A DNA stretch of 64,000 nt from Clostridium brassicae. GTDB taxonomy: Bacteria; Bacillota; Clostridia; Clostridiales; Clostridiaceae. Of this stretch, positions 54,291 to 62,609 are shown piece after piece. Below the pieces are notes generated by a model. It was not told the DNA's origin, made no database searches, and saw only the letters and a program-made list of their open reading frames with translations. Each line of letters starts with the position of its first letter. The first letter of the stretch is position 1. The stretch is from NCBI RefSeq assembly GCF_026738875.1, contig NZ_JAPQFJ010000002.1:305982-369981 (forward strand), read 5' to 3'. The translations under genes and the position numbers were made by a program.

Positions 54291-54476
54291 ATACAATGAT
54301 CCACAATTAAAGTTAAGTTTCCTTTTAGGTATTAAGATAGAAAACTAGAAAATGAAATGGTTAAATATCCGATAGGATTCTTAATAAAATAAAGAATAAT
54401 ATTAAAAATTAGATTAGTAATGTTCGTTAGAAAATAAAGATGTTTTCTATCAAATGTTACAACCATATTATACGAG

Positions 54477-54704
54477 GTGGATGTTATTGAATCCGAAGAA
54501 GGTCCGGCATTAGGAGGCGCTATGCTGGCAGCTGTAGCCAATGGAGAATATCCTTCTGTAAAAGATGCAGCATTAAAGATTGTAAAAGTAATTGACACCG
54601 TGGAACCAGAACTAGAGCTGGCATCAAAATATGAAACAAAATATCAGAAATTCAAAAAAATTTATCCATTTGTAGAGGGGTTATTTTCGGAACTTGCAAA
54701 ATAG
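54477..54704 (+). pseudogene. xylB: Xylulokinase C-terminal fragment
   Basis: 75 codons: DVIESEEGPALGGAMLAAVA, then KIVKVIDTVEPE and KYQKFKKIYPFVEGLF, which match the C-terminal end of xylulose kinase (the SEEGPALGGAMLA segment is diagnostic). The N-terminal ~430 residues are missing, cut off near the IS110 element. It has no proper start. Between IS110 and here an inverted pair GATAGAAAAC/GTTTTCTATC (54,336 and 54,442) may mark a small mobile sequence. Confidence 0.85.
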
Positions 54705-54726
54705 AAAAAACTTTGTTCAAAAAAAT

Positions 54727-54877
54727 AAGTAGACACAGTAGACTGATCCCTTTATTTTCTACCTCCATTATGTATTTTGATGTAATACCAATACGATCAG
54801 CAAGGGCATACTGAGTCAGTTTGGTCGTCTGTCATGTTTTTTATTGTATGTCCTAATTGTTTAAGAATATTATCCAC
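54727..54877 (-). pseudogene. Frameshifted XRE-type regulator fragment
   Basis: On the minus strand the segment beginning VDNILKQLGHTIKNM shifts frame and continues LTQYALADRIGITSKYIMEV then ENKGISL. This is the helix-turn-helix of a Cro/C1-type protein ('LTQEALAxRIGISSKYLSEIEN'). The frame break and short length mark it as a decayed gene. Nothing else is seen between 54,705 and the TetR operator. Confidence 0.65.
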
Positions 54878-54962
54878 TTACAGTTCGTGTAACATACTAT
54901 TTTATAGTTCATATGAAATGTAAATAATTAGATTGACAACACGTTATTTCTGAGCTAGAATG

Positions 54963-54988
54963 TGAATGAATACAAAAAAATTCATTCA
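54963..54988. promoter_or_regulatory. TetR-type operator, site 1
   Basis: TGAATGAA-N10-TTCATTCA, perfect dyad, 20 bp before the tetR start and overlapping its leader. Same 26-bp pattern as sites at 55,627 and 56,202. Confidence 0.75.
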
Positions 54989-55007
54989 TATTCTGGAGGT
55001 TAATAAA

Positions 55008-55592
55008 ATGGAAGATAAAAAAGCTGATATTTTTAATTGTGGGAAGAAATTATTTAGTTCTAAAGGATTTAAAGATACGAATGTTTCTAATATTGCAAAA
55101 ATGGCTGGAATAGCAGTAGGGACATTTTATAACTACTATTCCTCCAAAGAGAAGCTTTTCATTGAGATTTATTTAAAAGAAAATGAGAAATTAAAAAAGA
55201 GTATCATGGAATCTGTTGACATGGATAATGATCCAATAAAAGTGGTTAAAGAAGCTATTGCTATCAACCTAAATGGTATGCATTCCAATCCTATACTGAA
55301 GGAATGGTATAACAGAGATCTCTTTAGTAAATTGGAGAAGGAATTTTATGAAGAGGGAGGAATAGAGAGTATTTATGAATTGACGAATAGTAGTATAGCA
55401 GAGTTAATCAGAAAATGGAAGACTGAAAAGAAAATTAGGGACGATCTGGATGATGAGTTTATACTTAGTCTTTTTAATTCAGTACCTTATATTGAGATTC
55501 ACAAGGAAGAAATCGGTATTCATCATTTCCCACAGATTATAGACTACTTAGTGGAGTTTATAATGAAAGGTCTGACTGATTTCCGAAAATAG
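55008..55592 (+). CDS. TetR-family regulator
   Basis: 194 residues. N-terminal HTH: FNCGKKLFSSKGFKDTNVSN then IAKMAGIAVGTFYNYYSSKE, the classic TetR pattern, followed by a helical ligand domain. ATG 55008 follows CTGGAGGTTAATAAA. A perfect operator lies across the leader, so it probably represses itself. Matching operators upstream of the radical SAM and flavodoxin remnants suggest these were its targets. Confidence 0.93.
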   Translation: MEDKKADIFNCGKKLFSSKGFKDTNVSNIAKMAGIAVGTFYNYYSSKEKLFIEIYLKENEKLKKSIMESVDMDNDPIKVVKEAIAINLNGMHSNPILKEWYNRDLFSKLEKEFYEEGGIESIYELTNSSIAELIRKWKTEKKIRDDLDDEFILSLFNSVPYIEIHKEEIGIHHFPQIIDYLVEFIMKGLTDFRK

Positions 55593-55617
55593 AAGGATTA
55601 CAGTCAGGTGTTTTTTT
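55572..55617 (+). terminator. Terminator after tetR
   Basis: CTGACTG pairs with CAGTCAG across a 22-nt loop, then GTG and T7. It overlaps the 3' end of tetR. Confidence 0.6.
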
Positions 55618-55626
55618 AGCTGTACG

Positions 55627-55652
55627 TGAATGAATTTGAAAATATTGATTCA
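55627..55652. promoter_or_regulatory. TetR-type operator, site 2
   Basis: TGAATGAA-N10-TTGATTCA: same half-sites and spacing as sites 1 and 3 with one mismatch. It precedes the radical SAM remnant. Confidence 0.65.
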
Positions 55653-55667
55653 AAAATTGGGGCATCT

Positions 55668-56112
55668 TTTACAATCTCTCATTTACTGCTACAAGAACAA
55701 ATTTCGAGACATTAACAAGTGAATCTTTTATAAAGGATCTTATGGAATCAGGTTGCCAGTTATTTTTCTTTGTGGAGTATGTTCCAGTTAAGGAAGCAAC
55801 CGAGAATATTATAATTACAGAAGAACAAAGAACGGAGCTTGCTGTTATTCTAGATTCTTTCAGGAAAAAAATCTCAGGTTTGTTTGTAAGTTTCCAGGTG
55901 ATGAAGTGGCATTTGGAGGTTGTCTTTCCGTAGGAAGGGGGTTCATTCATGTCAGTGCTGAAGGTGACTTAGAACCATGTTCTTTTGCACATTATTCTGA
56001 TACAAATTTAAAAGATTTATCGTTAAAAAAGGCCTTGCAGTCCAAATTATTAAGTAAAATTCGTAAGAACCATGCAGAGTTGACTAAAACAAAAGGTGGG
56101 TGTGCACTATAG
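55668..56112 (+). pseudogene. Radical SAM protein, C-terminal fragments in several frames
   Basis: Three frames join to one recognisable sequence: NFETLTSESFIKDLMESGCQ, LFFFVEYVPVKEATEN, then after a frame change near 55,890 FGGCLSVGRGFIHVSAEGDL, EPCSFAHYSD and KTKGGCAL. This is the SPASM-like end of a radical SAM family. The N-terminal CxxxCxxC half is gone. It is clearly decayed, and sits behind TetR operator 2. Confidence 0.75.
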
Positions 56113-56201
56113 GATAAACGTGAGTGGGTAAAATCTTTACTACAAAAGGAATAAATTATGATCAGTATTTATATGAACATGCAGTTTTTTTTGTCGCAAT
56201 A

Positions 56202-56227
56202 TGAATGAACAAATAGATATTCATTCA
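56202..56227. promoter_or_regulatory. TetR-type operator, site 3
   Basis: TGAATGAA-N10-TTCATTCA, perfect dyad with the same spacing as site 1. It precedes the flavodoxin remnant and the DUF4097 gene. Confidence 0.75.
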
Positions 56228-56271
56228 TGTTGCAAGGGGATTTAGAAAAGAATATTAAAAACATTAATCAT

Positions 56272-56482
56272 TTACAAATCATATCACAAAATGAACAAGG
56301 AGAAGGTAGCAAAATTGATGACACAAGAAATGAATGCAAAACCTACAAAGCTTGAAAACGTAAAGGCGGAAGATTTAGTAGAGTATGATCTGATTGATTT
56401 GGAATCAGGCATCTACGGTTCAAAGTTTCATAAAATAGAAAAAATTTCATACAGGAGACTGAAAAATGAAAATAAGATCTAA
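56272..56482 (+). pseudogene. Flavodoxin-like fragment
   Basis: SYHKMNKEKVAKLMTQEMNA, then LENVKAEDLVEYDLIDLESG and IYGSKFHK match the N-terminal half of short flavodoxins ('YDLIGFGSGIYGGKHHK'). The phosphate-binding start is degraded, and after residue ~52 the sequence (ISYRRLKNENKI) is unrelated and overlaps the next gene. Probably a deletion fused the flavodoxin start to the DUF4097 leader. Confidence 0.65.
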
Positions 56483-57386
56483 CAAGAAAATAATCATAAT
56501 AGTGATTGGAGTGATAGTAATTATGAGTGCTTTAGGTTTGGGAAGGTTAAATATGATGAGAGAAATCAATGAAGAAGAAAGCGTTTCTATGAATGAGATT
56601 AATTCAATACAGGTGGATATGACAAGTGTAGATGTTCATTTTATAAGAAACGAAACAAGCAATGAGGTAAAGGCCGATTTCCATGGTAAAGCAATGCAGG
56701 AAATAAAGCTTATATCTAAAACAGACAATAAAACTCTTTTTTTAACAGTACAGCGCAAATATGAAAACTTGCCACTATATGAAGACGTTGTTTTGGATGT
56801 ATATATCCCTAAGGCATATACAAAAAATCTTTTAATTAAAATGTTGTCAGGTGCTGTAAAGATGGATTCTTTTAATTTAGCAAACTTTGCACTTGATACT
56901 TCTTCCGGTAAGTTAGAAGCGGAAAAAGTAAATGCAAAAGAAATCTCTATAACTTCCTCTTCAGGGGGCATTAACATAAAAAGTATAGACACAGAAAACT
57001 TTAAAATGGTAGGCAAATCATCGACAATTAACATTGATGAGTATACTGCTAAAAAGGCTGAAATAGAGACTTCTTCGGGAAGTATCAACTTAAAAAACAG
57101 CATTGGAGACTTCAATTTAAAAAGTAATTCAGGGAAAGTGTTGGTAGACTACAAGAATTTTGAAGATCATAACGTAAATATAGAAACTTCTTCGGGGAGT
57201 GTTACATTAGAGCTTCCTGACACTGCTGAATTTTTGATTGAAGCCAAAACCTCCAGTGGAAACTTTAAATCTGATTTTCCTATAAAAATAACTGATAAAA
57301 AAGATATAAATGGGCAAATAGGGACGAAAAATAATAAAGTTATGCTTAAAACCTCATCAGGAAGTATAAAAATATTGAAAAAATAA
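56466..57386 (+). CDS. DUF4097 beta-repeat protein, membrane-anchored
   Basis: 306 residues. N-terminal transmembrane or signal anchor (KIIIIVIGVIVIMSALGLG), then a beta-helix-like domain with repeated TSSG motifs (TSSGKLEA, TSSSGGINI, TSSGSINLK, TSSGSVTLE, TSSGNFKS, TSSGSIKIL) at about 20-40-residue intervals. This is the DUF4097 pattern of cell-surface proteins, often near transcription regulators or sensor systems. ATG 56466 follows CAGGAGACTGAAA. It is the only intact target candidate downstream of TetR operator 3. Confidence 0.85.
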   Translation: MKIRSNKKIIIIVIGVIVIMSALGLGRLNMMREINEEESVSMNEINSIQVDMTSVDVHFIRNETSNEVKADFHGKAMQEIKLISKTDNKTLFLTVQRKYENLPLYEDVVLDVYIPKAYTKNLLIKMLSGAVKMDSFNLANFALDTSSGKLEAEKVNAKEISITSSSGGINIKSIDTENFKMVGKSSTINIDEYTAKKAEIETSSGSINLKNSIGDFNLKSNSGKVLVDYKNFEDHNVNIETSSGSVTLELPDTAEFLIEAKTSSGNFKSDFPIKITDKKDINGQIGTKNNKVMLKTSSGSIKILKK

Positions 57387-57596
57387 TAGATATTCAAAAT
57401 ATACCCAAAGGACTTAGAACTAAAGTTGTTATTTCTTAATTTTTAAAATTAACTTGCCATATAGAAAAATGGGCAGATAATTGAAGAAGAGATGTAAAGT
57501 ATATCTGATTTAGGCATAAAAAAGTGATATAAATGAATTCTAAGAAGATTATTGAATTGGCGCGAACTCTCCTCTAAAATAAATTTTTGATTTTAT

Positions 57597-57625
57597 AGCT
57601 CACAGGCTCTGTCTGTGGGCTTTTT
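57597..57625 (+). terminator. Rho-independent terminator
   Basis: AGCTCACAG pairs with CTGTGGGCT (one G-T), then T5. The remaining gap 57,387-57,792 has no gene. Confidence 0.75.
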
Positions 57626-57792
57626 AGTTATTAAACATCAAAAGGCTATAAATATCTAAGTAAAAGAATGAGAAATAAAAACGATAAAAATATAAAGAAT
57701 AACGATAAATAATTATTGTAATTATTGAAATATTGATATATAATAAGGTTGCAAACAATGAACAAAAACTAATTTAAGGTGAGGTAATTTTT

Positions 57793-58284
57793 ATGAAAGA
57801 GAGAACAATTTCAAAAATATTAAATGGATTAGTGATTGCAGGAATTATTTTAACAATTCTTGCACTTATAGGTACTCCACTTTCATTGACAGCACTTTTA
57901 AAAAGTTCAAAGATGAAGTTATCAGTTTTAAATATGGAGTGGATATTAACAGCATGTATTTATGTGTGTGCAGTTCCTTACTTGATAGCCTTATTTAAGT
58001 TAAAAAAAATCTGTAAGTTACTTACAAGTGAAAATTCGTTTTCACCAATTATATCAAAAGAATTTCAAGTTCTTGCTATCTGTGCATTTACAGAAGCTGT
58101 TTTTTTCATTCTAAGTAACCTATTTTTATATGTAGTACTTGATTTTTATCTATATGCAATGACTATAGTACCTATAATAATTATGATTTTTGTTGCCGTA
58201 ACAGCCGGATTCTTGTTTTTGATTATGTCTATCATATTTAAAAGAGCTGCTGAAATTAAAGAAGAAAATGATTTGACATTCTAA
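57793..58284 (+). CDS. DUF2975 membrane protein
   Basis: 163 residues with four hydrophobic segments (LVIAGIILTILALIGTPLSL, WILTACIYVCAVPYLIALF, VLAICAFTEAVFFILSNLFL, TIVPIIIMIFVAVTAGFLFL), matching DUF2975. Such genes regularly pair with a small XRE regulator, as here 15 bp downstream. Role unknown. AAGGTGAGG precedes the ATG. Confidence 0.88.
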   Translation: MKERTISKILNGLVIAGIILTILALIGTPLSLTALLKSSKMKLSVLNMEWILTACIYVCAVPYLIALFKLKKICKLLTSENSFSPIISKEFQVLAICAFTEAVFFILSNLFLYVVLDFYLYAMTIVPIIIMIFVAVTAGFLFLIMSIIFKRAAEIKEENDLTF

Positions 58285-58299
58285 AAAGGAGGGGCAAAT

Positions 58300-58524
58300 A
58301 TGATTATAGTTAACTTGGATGTTATGATGGCAAAACGTAAAATATCTTTAACAGAGTTATCAGAACAATTAGGAATGACAATGGCAAATGTATCAAACTT
58401 TAAAAATCACAGGGTGAAAGCTTTTCGTTTTACAACTCTTGATGCTTTGTGCAGAATACTTCAATGCCAACCGGGAGATATTTTAGAGTATAGGGAAGAT
58501 AAAGATATAGATAGTGGGGAATAA
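58300..58524 (+). CDS. Small XRE-family regulator (YozG-like)
   Basis: 74 residues: an almost bare Cro/C1 helix-turn-helix (VMMAKRKISLTELSEQLGMT, then ANVSNFKNHRVKAFRFTTLD and ILQCQPGDILEY). It is encoded with DUF2975 and preceded by AAAAGGAGGGG. Probably autoregulates the pair. Confidence 0.93.
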   Translation: MIIVNLDVMMAKRKISLTELSEQLGMTMANVSNFKNHRVKAFRFTTLDALCRILQCQPGDILEYREDKDIDSGE

Positions 58525-58526
58525 GG

Positions 58527-59636
58527 ATGAAAAAAACAATGATTATGTCATACGATATTGCAATTATAGGGTTAGGACCTTCTGGTGCAATATTAGCACA
58601 ACTGCTTTCTAAAGAATATAAAACCATTGCTATTGACAGAAAAAACTCTAGTGAAAACGGATTTCAGAAACCCTGTGGAGGATTGCTTTCTTCCGACGCA
58701 CAGAAAGCATTGGCAAAGTTAGGCATGACTCTTCCAAAGGATGTTATGGTTGACCCTCAGATTTTTGCTGTTAAAACCATAGACTTGAAAAATGATCTCC
58801 TTCGCCATTATCAACGGTTTTATATTAATATTGATCGCCATAAATTTGATTTATGGTTGAAATCACTTATTCCGAACCATGTGGAGGTTCACAGCAATTC
58901 TCGTTGTTCTGTCGTTGAAAAAATATCGGAAGGTTACCGAGTAACTTTTTATGAAAATGGTATAAAACAGGTTATTATCAGCAGATACCTGGTGGGGGCA
59001 GATGGTGCAAATTCTCTGATACGTCGTACATTTTATCCTAAAAAAAGAATACGAACTTACATGTCAATTCAACAATGGTTTCCTGAAACTCACGAAAATA
59101 GCTTTTATTCTTGTATTTTCGACCCGGAAAATACAGACTGCTGTTCTTGGTCCATTTCAAAGGACAATCAGTTTATTTTTGGTGGTGCATTTCCTATGGG
59201 TAGTTCTAGGAAACGATTTGAAAATCAGAAAAGAAAGTTAGAGAAAATTGGATTTCAGTTTGTAGAGCCTATGAAAACCGAGGCTTGCATGGTATTACGA
59301 CCGTCAACATTTTATGATTTTTGCTGCGGAAAAGATAATGCTTTTTTGATTGGCGAAGCTGCGGGATTTATCAGCCCCAGTTCACTGGAGGGAATTAGTT
59401 TGGCCATTAGCAGTGCTCAGGTTTTAAGTAAAGTGTTAAATGCTCATAGTAAAAATGCTAACAAAAAATATAGGTTAAAAACTCTTAATATTCGTATAAA
59501 AATTTTCTTAAAACTACTAAAATGTCCCTTTATGTATAATTCTTTTTTACGTAAGCTCGTATTAAAAAGTGGATTGCAAAATATTGATATTGTTGAGATA
59601 AAAGAGAAAAGCTTTCAGTGTACAAAAAAGAGATAA
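58527..59636 (+). CDS. Geranylgeranyl reductase-family FAD oxidoreductase
   Basis: 369 residues. N-terminal dinucleotide fold YDIAIIGLGPSGAILAQLLS, then KPCGGLLSSDAQKALAKLG (the family PCGG motif), LVGADGANSLIRR, and FLIGEAAGFISPSSLEGISL (second FAD contact). NAD(P)H-dependent reductases of this family act on isoprenoid or quinone-like double bonds; the substrate here is unknown. Start 58527 is 3 bp after the XRE stop; ATGs at 58542 and 58548 are alternatives. Confidence 0.88.
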   Translation: MKKTMIMSYDIAIIGLGPSGAILAQLLSKEYKTIAIDRKNSSENGFQKPCGGLLSSDAQKALAKLGMTLPKDVMVDPQIFAVKTIDLKNDLLRHYQRFYINIDRHKFDLWLKSLIPNHVEVHSNSRCSVVEKISEGYRVTFYENGIKQVIISRYLVGADGANSLIRRTFYPKKRIRTYMSIQQWFPETHENSFYSCIFDPENTDCCSWSISKDNQFIFGGAFPMGSSRKRFENQKRKLEKIGFQFVEPMKTEACMVLRPSTFYDFCCGKDNAFLIGEAAGFISPSSLEGISLAISSAQVLSKVLNAHSKNANKKYRLKTLNIRIKIFLKLLKCPFMYNSFLRKLVLKSGLQNIDIVEIKEKSFQCTKKR

Positions 59637-59726
59637 TCTTTTATGTACTTTTAATGAAGTTGTTAGAGTAATAAATTACTACATTAAGAAAGATAATTGC
59701 CAACTAAGACTTGATTGCAGGCTATA

Positions 59727-59755
59727 TTGAATCCAAGAAAGTTGTGTGATATAAT
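59727..59755 (+). promoter_or_regulatory. Promoter of thiamine operon leader
   Basis: TTGAAT and TATAAT separated by 17 bp, just before the TPP riboswitch. Confidence 0.8.
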
Positions 59756-59759
59756 TAAA

Positions 59760-59843
59760 AAAGGGGAGCTTGCAATGCAGGCTGAGAGGAAGCGTATGCT
59801 TCGACCCATAACTTGATTCGGGTAATGCCGACGTAAGGAAATA
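59760..59843 (+). ncRNA. TPP riboswitch (THI box)
   Basis: GGGGAGCTTGC, GCAGGCTGAGAGG, a GAAGC/GCTTC side hairpin, CGACCC, then TTGATTCGGGTAATGCCGAC and GTAAGGAA. These are all conserved TPP aptamer parts: P2 GGGG/ACCC, the pyrimidine-binding TGAGA, and the pyrophosphate arm P5 TCGG/CCGA with its GTAATG loop. It lies directly after a strong promoter and before a terminator, so TPP should cause early termination. Confidence 0.93.
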
Positions 59844-59881
59844 TTTAAATTATACTATTTGATTATATATTTTATGAGTAT

Positions 59882-59918
59882 AAATGGGATATGCCTTATT
59901 TGGTGTATTCCATTTTTT
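59882..59918 (+). terminator. Riboswitch-linked terminator
   Basis: AAATGGGATATGCC pairs with GGTGTATTCCATTT (14 bp with three G-T), then T-run. It is the expression platform of the first TPP riboswitch. Confidence 0.82.
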
Positions 59919-59984
59919 ATGTTTCAAGGAATAATATTTAATAAGCGAAGAGGGAGCGCTCGGAGCTTTTATAGAAAAAATAAA

Positions 59985-60082
59985 ACTAAATAGCGAGGGA
60001 GCTTGTGTTTCAAGATGAGAGGAAGCTTTTCAGCTTCGACCGACCAACATGGTCTATATCATATAGGAAAACGCTATTTAGT
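59985..60082 (+). ncRNA. TPP-riboswitch-like RNA with altered pyrophosphate arm
   Basis: Closed by a perfect P1 (ACTAAATAGCG/CGCTATTTAGT). It keeps GAGGGAGCTTG...CAAGATGAGAGG, the GAAGC/GCTTC hairpin and CGACC of a TPP aptamer. The P4-P5 arm is different: GACCAACATGGTC then TATATCATATAGGAA replaces the usual GATCTGGATAATGCCAGCG. TCATATAGGAAA (60,059) is exactly complementary to TTTCCTATATGA (60,115), a plausible switching helix before the thiW ribosome site. Confidence 0.65.
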
Positions 60083-60166
60083 TATGCTAAATTCTACCTT
60101 GCTAATGGAATTTATTTCCTATATGACATATTAGGAAAATAAATATTGTTAAGGAGGTATTTTATT

Positions 60167-60736
60167 TTGGAAAAAAACTCAAAACTATTAAAAAAACTTA
60201 TGTTAGCAATGATGGTGGCAATGGGAGTTGTAATTTCACCAATTCTTCGTATTGAAGGAATGTGTCCTATGGCTCATTTTATTAACATTGTATGTTCTGT
60301 AATTCTGGGACCTTGGTATTCACTACTTTGTGCTACATTAATTGGTGTAATAAGAATGTCTTTTATGGGAATTCCGCCATTAGCTTTGACTGGAGCAGTT
60401 TTTGGGGCAGTTTTATCTGGAGTTCTATACAGAGCATCTAAAGGGAAGTTGATTTGTGCTGTTATAGGTGAGGTTATAGGAACGGGTATTATAGGAGCCA
60501 TACTTTCATATCCCGTTATGACATTTGTTTGGGGTAGAACAGGGCTTACATGGATCTTTTATGTTCCTTCATTTATTATGGGAACACTTATTGGAGGAAC
60601 AATTGCATTTGTTTTTCTAGGAGCATTAAGTAAGAGTGGTATGCTTGCAAAAATCCAGAGAAGTTTGGGGGCAAAAGTTTATGATAAACCAAGAACTAAT
60701 AATAAACAACCTATTGCGAATAAGACAGAGTATTAA
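60167..60736 (+). CDS. thiW: ThiW, thiazole precursor transporter component
   Basis: 189 residues, TTG start behind AAGGAGGT. Six hydrophobic segments including MLAMMVAMGVVISPILRIEG and ILGPWYSLLCATLIGVIRMS, and conserved GMCPMAHFINIV, as in ThiW, the predicted S-component-like importer of hydroxyethylthiazole. It follows two TPP-type RNA elements and overlaps thiM by 56 bp, which supports a thiazole salvage operon. Confidence 0.9.
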   Translation: MEKNSKLLKKLMLAMMVAMGVVISPILRIEGMCPMAHFINIVCSVILGPWYSLLCATLIGVIRMSFMGIPPLALTGAVFGAVLSGVLYRASKGKLICAVIGEVIGTGIIGAILSYPVMTFVWGRTGLTWIFYVPSFIMGTLIGGTIAFVFLGALSKSGMLAKIQRSLGAKVYDKPRTNNKQPIANKTEY

Positions 60737-61511
60737 ATTAAAAAAGCCTCTTATCCACTGTATTACAAATCCTATTTCAATAAATGATTGTGCAAATATG
60801 GTATTGGCTGTTGGTGGAAAACCTATTATGGCAGAACATCCTTTAGAAGTTTCTCAAATTACTGCTGTTTCTAATTCACTTGGGATTAATCTTGGGAATA
60901 TAACAGATAACAGAATGAAATCTATGTTAATTTCAGGTAAGACAGCATTTCAAAACAAAATTCCACAAGTAATTGACCTTGTAGGTGTAGGGTGTAGTAA
61001 ACTTCGTCTAGACTACGCAAATAAATTCATTTCAGAGTGTCATCCAAGTGTTATTAAAGGTAATATGTCTGAAATAAAAGCGTTTTGTGGTATGAAAAGT
61101 GATGCAAGAGGAATTGATGTTGGAGCATGTGACATTATAACAAAGGAAAATTCTGATGAAAATATAGAATTGCTAAGGAAATTGTCACTACAAACAGGAT
61201 CTGTTATTGTAGCAACAGGAGAGATAGATGTAATAACAAATAGCACCTATACATATTTGATAATGAATGGTTGTGAAATGCTTTCAATGATAACGGGAAC
61301 AGGTTGTATGCTTACTGCACTTATAGCAAGCTATATTTCTTGTGACAATATACTAGAGGGTACTGTACTTGCAGTAGCTCTTATGGGGATATGTGGTGAA
61401 ATTTCTCAACATGTTAAGGGGACAGGAAGTTTTAGAACTGAGCTTATAGATAATATGTTTAGTGTTTCGGATGATATAATTATAGAAAAAATAAAATACA
61501 AATTAAAATGA
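60681..61511 (+). CDS. thiM: Hydroxyethylthiazole kinase
   Basis: 276 residues. KPLIHCITNPISINDCANMV, GGKPIMAEHPLEV, VIKGNMSEIKAFCG, VATGEIDVI and MITGTGCMLTALIAS (catalytic Cys in GTGC) are ThiM signatures. It phosphorylates 4-methyl-5-hydroxyethylthiazole for thiamine salvage. ATG 60681 gives the usual ~21-residue N-terminus; it lies inside the thiW end, a 56-bp overlap. Confidence 0.94.
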   Translation: MINQELIINNLLRIRQSIKLKKPLIHCITNPISINDCANMVLAVGGKPIMAEHPLEVSQITAVSNSLGINLGNITDNRMKSMLISGKTAFQNKIPQVIDLVGVGCSKLRLDYANKFISECHPSVIKGNMSEIKAFCGMKSDARGIDVGACDIITKENSDENIELLRKLSLQTGSVIVATGEIDVITNSTYTYLIMNGCEMLSMITGTGCMLTALIASYISCDNILEGTVLAVALMGICGEISQHVKGTGSFRTELIDNMFSVSDDIIIEKIKYKLK

Positions 61512-61524
61512 AAATATAAGAAGT

Positions 61525-61563
61525 AATAAATGAGGCTACTGTAACGGTAGTCTCATTTATTAT
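61525..61563. terminator. Rho-independent terminator after thiM
   Basis: AATAAATGAGGCTAC pairs with GTAGTCTCATTTATT (15 bp, one G-T). Active in both directions in principle. Confidence 0.85.
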
Positions 61564-61634
61564 TTAATAATAAATAATAAAGAACTAATTAGTATATTTA
61601 ATTTTGTAGAATAGATTGATATTCTTAAAATATA

Positions 61635-61665
61635 TTGACTCGTACGTTACGTAATAGTGTATATT
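61635..61665 (+). promoter_or_regulatory. MerR-type promoter with 19-bp spacer
   Basis: TTGACT (61,635) and TATATT (61,660) are 19 bp apart, and the spacer holds the dyad CT-CG-TACGTTACGTA-AT-AG. Over-long spacers with a central dyad are the hallmark of MerR-activated promoters. A truncated merR is encoded at the end of this operon. Confidence 0.8.
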
Positions 61666-61688
61666 AATATTGCAAAGGAGGTGATTGG

Positions 61689-62609
61689 GTGAACATTACA
61701 CTAATACGTTCAGATGAAATTTACAAAAAAATGATGAATTCACCAAAGGAAAAGAGAGATGATATTTATCGTTATGAATTAATGAAGCCTTTTGAATTTA
61801 AATGGTCTTGCATTAATGTGCCTCTTAAGTCCCCACAGAAAGGTGGCTATGATGTAATTATGGCAAGTAGTATGCTTGGAAATTTGCCACCATCAGAGGT
61901 AGATGAAACAAAAAAGGAAGTTATAAATTTAATTTCAAAGGATAATTTATGGAAAACCTGTGAAAAAACCATTAAAAGCTCTTTAGAACGTTTTACAAAA
62001 TTAGGATATGAATTACCAGTAAAAGAGTATAAGTTTTCTATTATACTTGCAAATCCAAAAAGTCCATATATATCAATGAGTGATGGTTATCTTGGAGATG
62101 GTGGTATTCCTGGATATATTTTTGTAGGACTGGCACCAAATGAATATAGTATTAGCAAGATCCCTGCTGCTTTGGCTCATGAATGCAATCATAATGTACG
62201 TTTTCAATTTGAAAAGTGGAAGAATGATATTACATTAGCAGAAATGATGATCTGTGAAGGGCTTGCTGAAAATTTTGCTACATCAATGTTTGGTGAGGAT
62301 ATGATTGGACCTTGGGTAAGCAAAACTGAGATGGATACTTTAAATGATTATATCAAGCCAATCATTAGAGATGCCTTAGATGTAACAGGACTTGAGAGTA
62401 TCACAGCATATCTTTGGGGTGATGAACTTGCACAGCTGCAAGGATATTTTCCTGTAGGACTTCCTTATTGTGCGGGTTATGCATGTGGTTATTATATGAT
62501 TAAGTATTATTTGAAAAAGACAGGAAAATCAATTGAAGAAGCTACATTAACACCTGCAAGTGAAATTATGAAGCAAGTAGAGGATTTTTGGGATGAAAAA
62601 TCAGTTTAA
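61689..62609 (+). CDS. DUF2268 putative zinc protease
   Basis: 306 residues, GTG start behind AAAGGAGGTGATTGG. The zinc-binding HECNHNVRFQ (HExxH) is followed by AEMMICEGLAENFATSMFGE, the downstream Glu region typical of DUF2268 peptidase-like proteins. It is transcribed from a MerR-type promoter and overlaps a truncated merR gene by 17 bp, so the pair was probably an inducible stress or drug response unit. Substrate unknown. Confidence 0.9.
   Translation: MNITLIRSDEIYKKMMNSPKEKRDDIYRYELMKPFEFKWSCINVPLKSPQKGGYDVIMASSMLGNLPPSEVDETKKEVINLISKDNLWKTCEKTIKSSLERFTKLGYELPVKEYKFSIILANPKSPYISMSDGYLGDGGIPGYIFVGLAPNEYSISKIPAALAHECNHNVRFQFEKWKNDITLAEMMICEGLAENFATSMFGEDMIGPWVSKTEMDTLNDYIKPIIRDALDVTGLESITAYLWGDELAQLQGYFPVGLPYCAGYACGYYMIKYYLKKTGKSIEEATLTPASEIMKQVEDFWDEKSV

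Larger units (their letters stand above)
52640..54300 (-). mobile_element. IS110-family element (ends approximate)
   Basis: Contains a DEDD-type transposase gene and a ~230-bp non-coding region upstream of it, the IS110 layout. IS110 elements lack clear terminal inverted repeats, so boundaries are estimated from the end of the GH30 gene and the start of AT-rich DNA near the xylB fragment. Confidence 0.75.

Noticed and set aside
54336..54451. GATAGAAAAC/GTTTTCTATC inverted pair as a small MITE
   Set aside because: Only 10 bp of terminal match and no target duplication seen; not enough to call an element.
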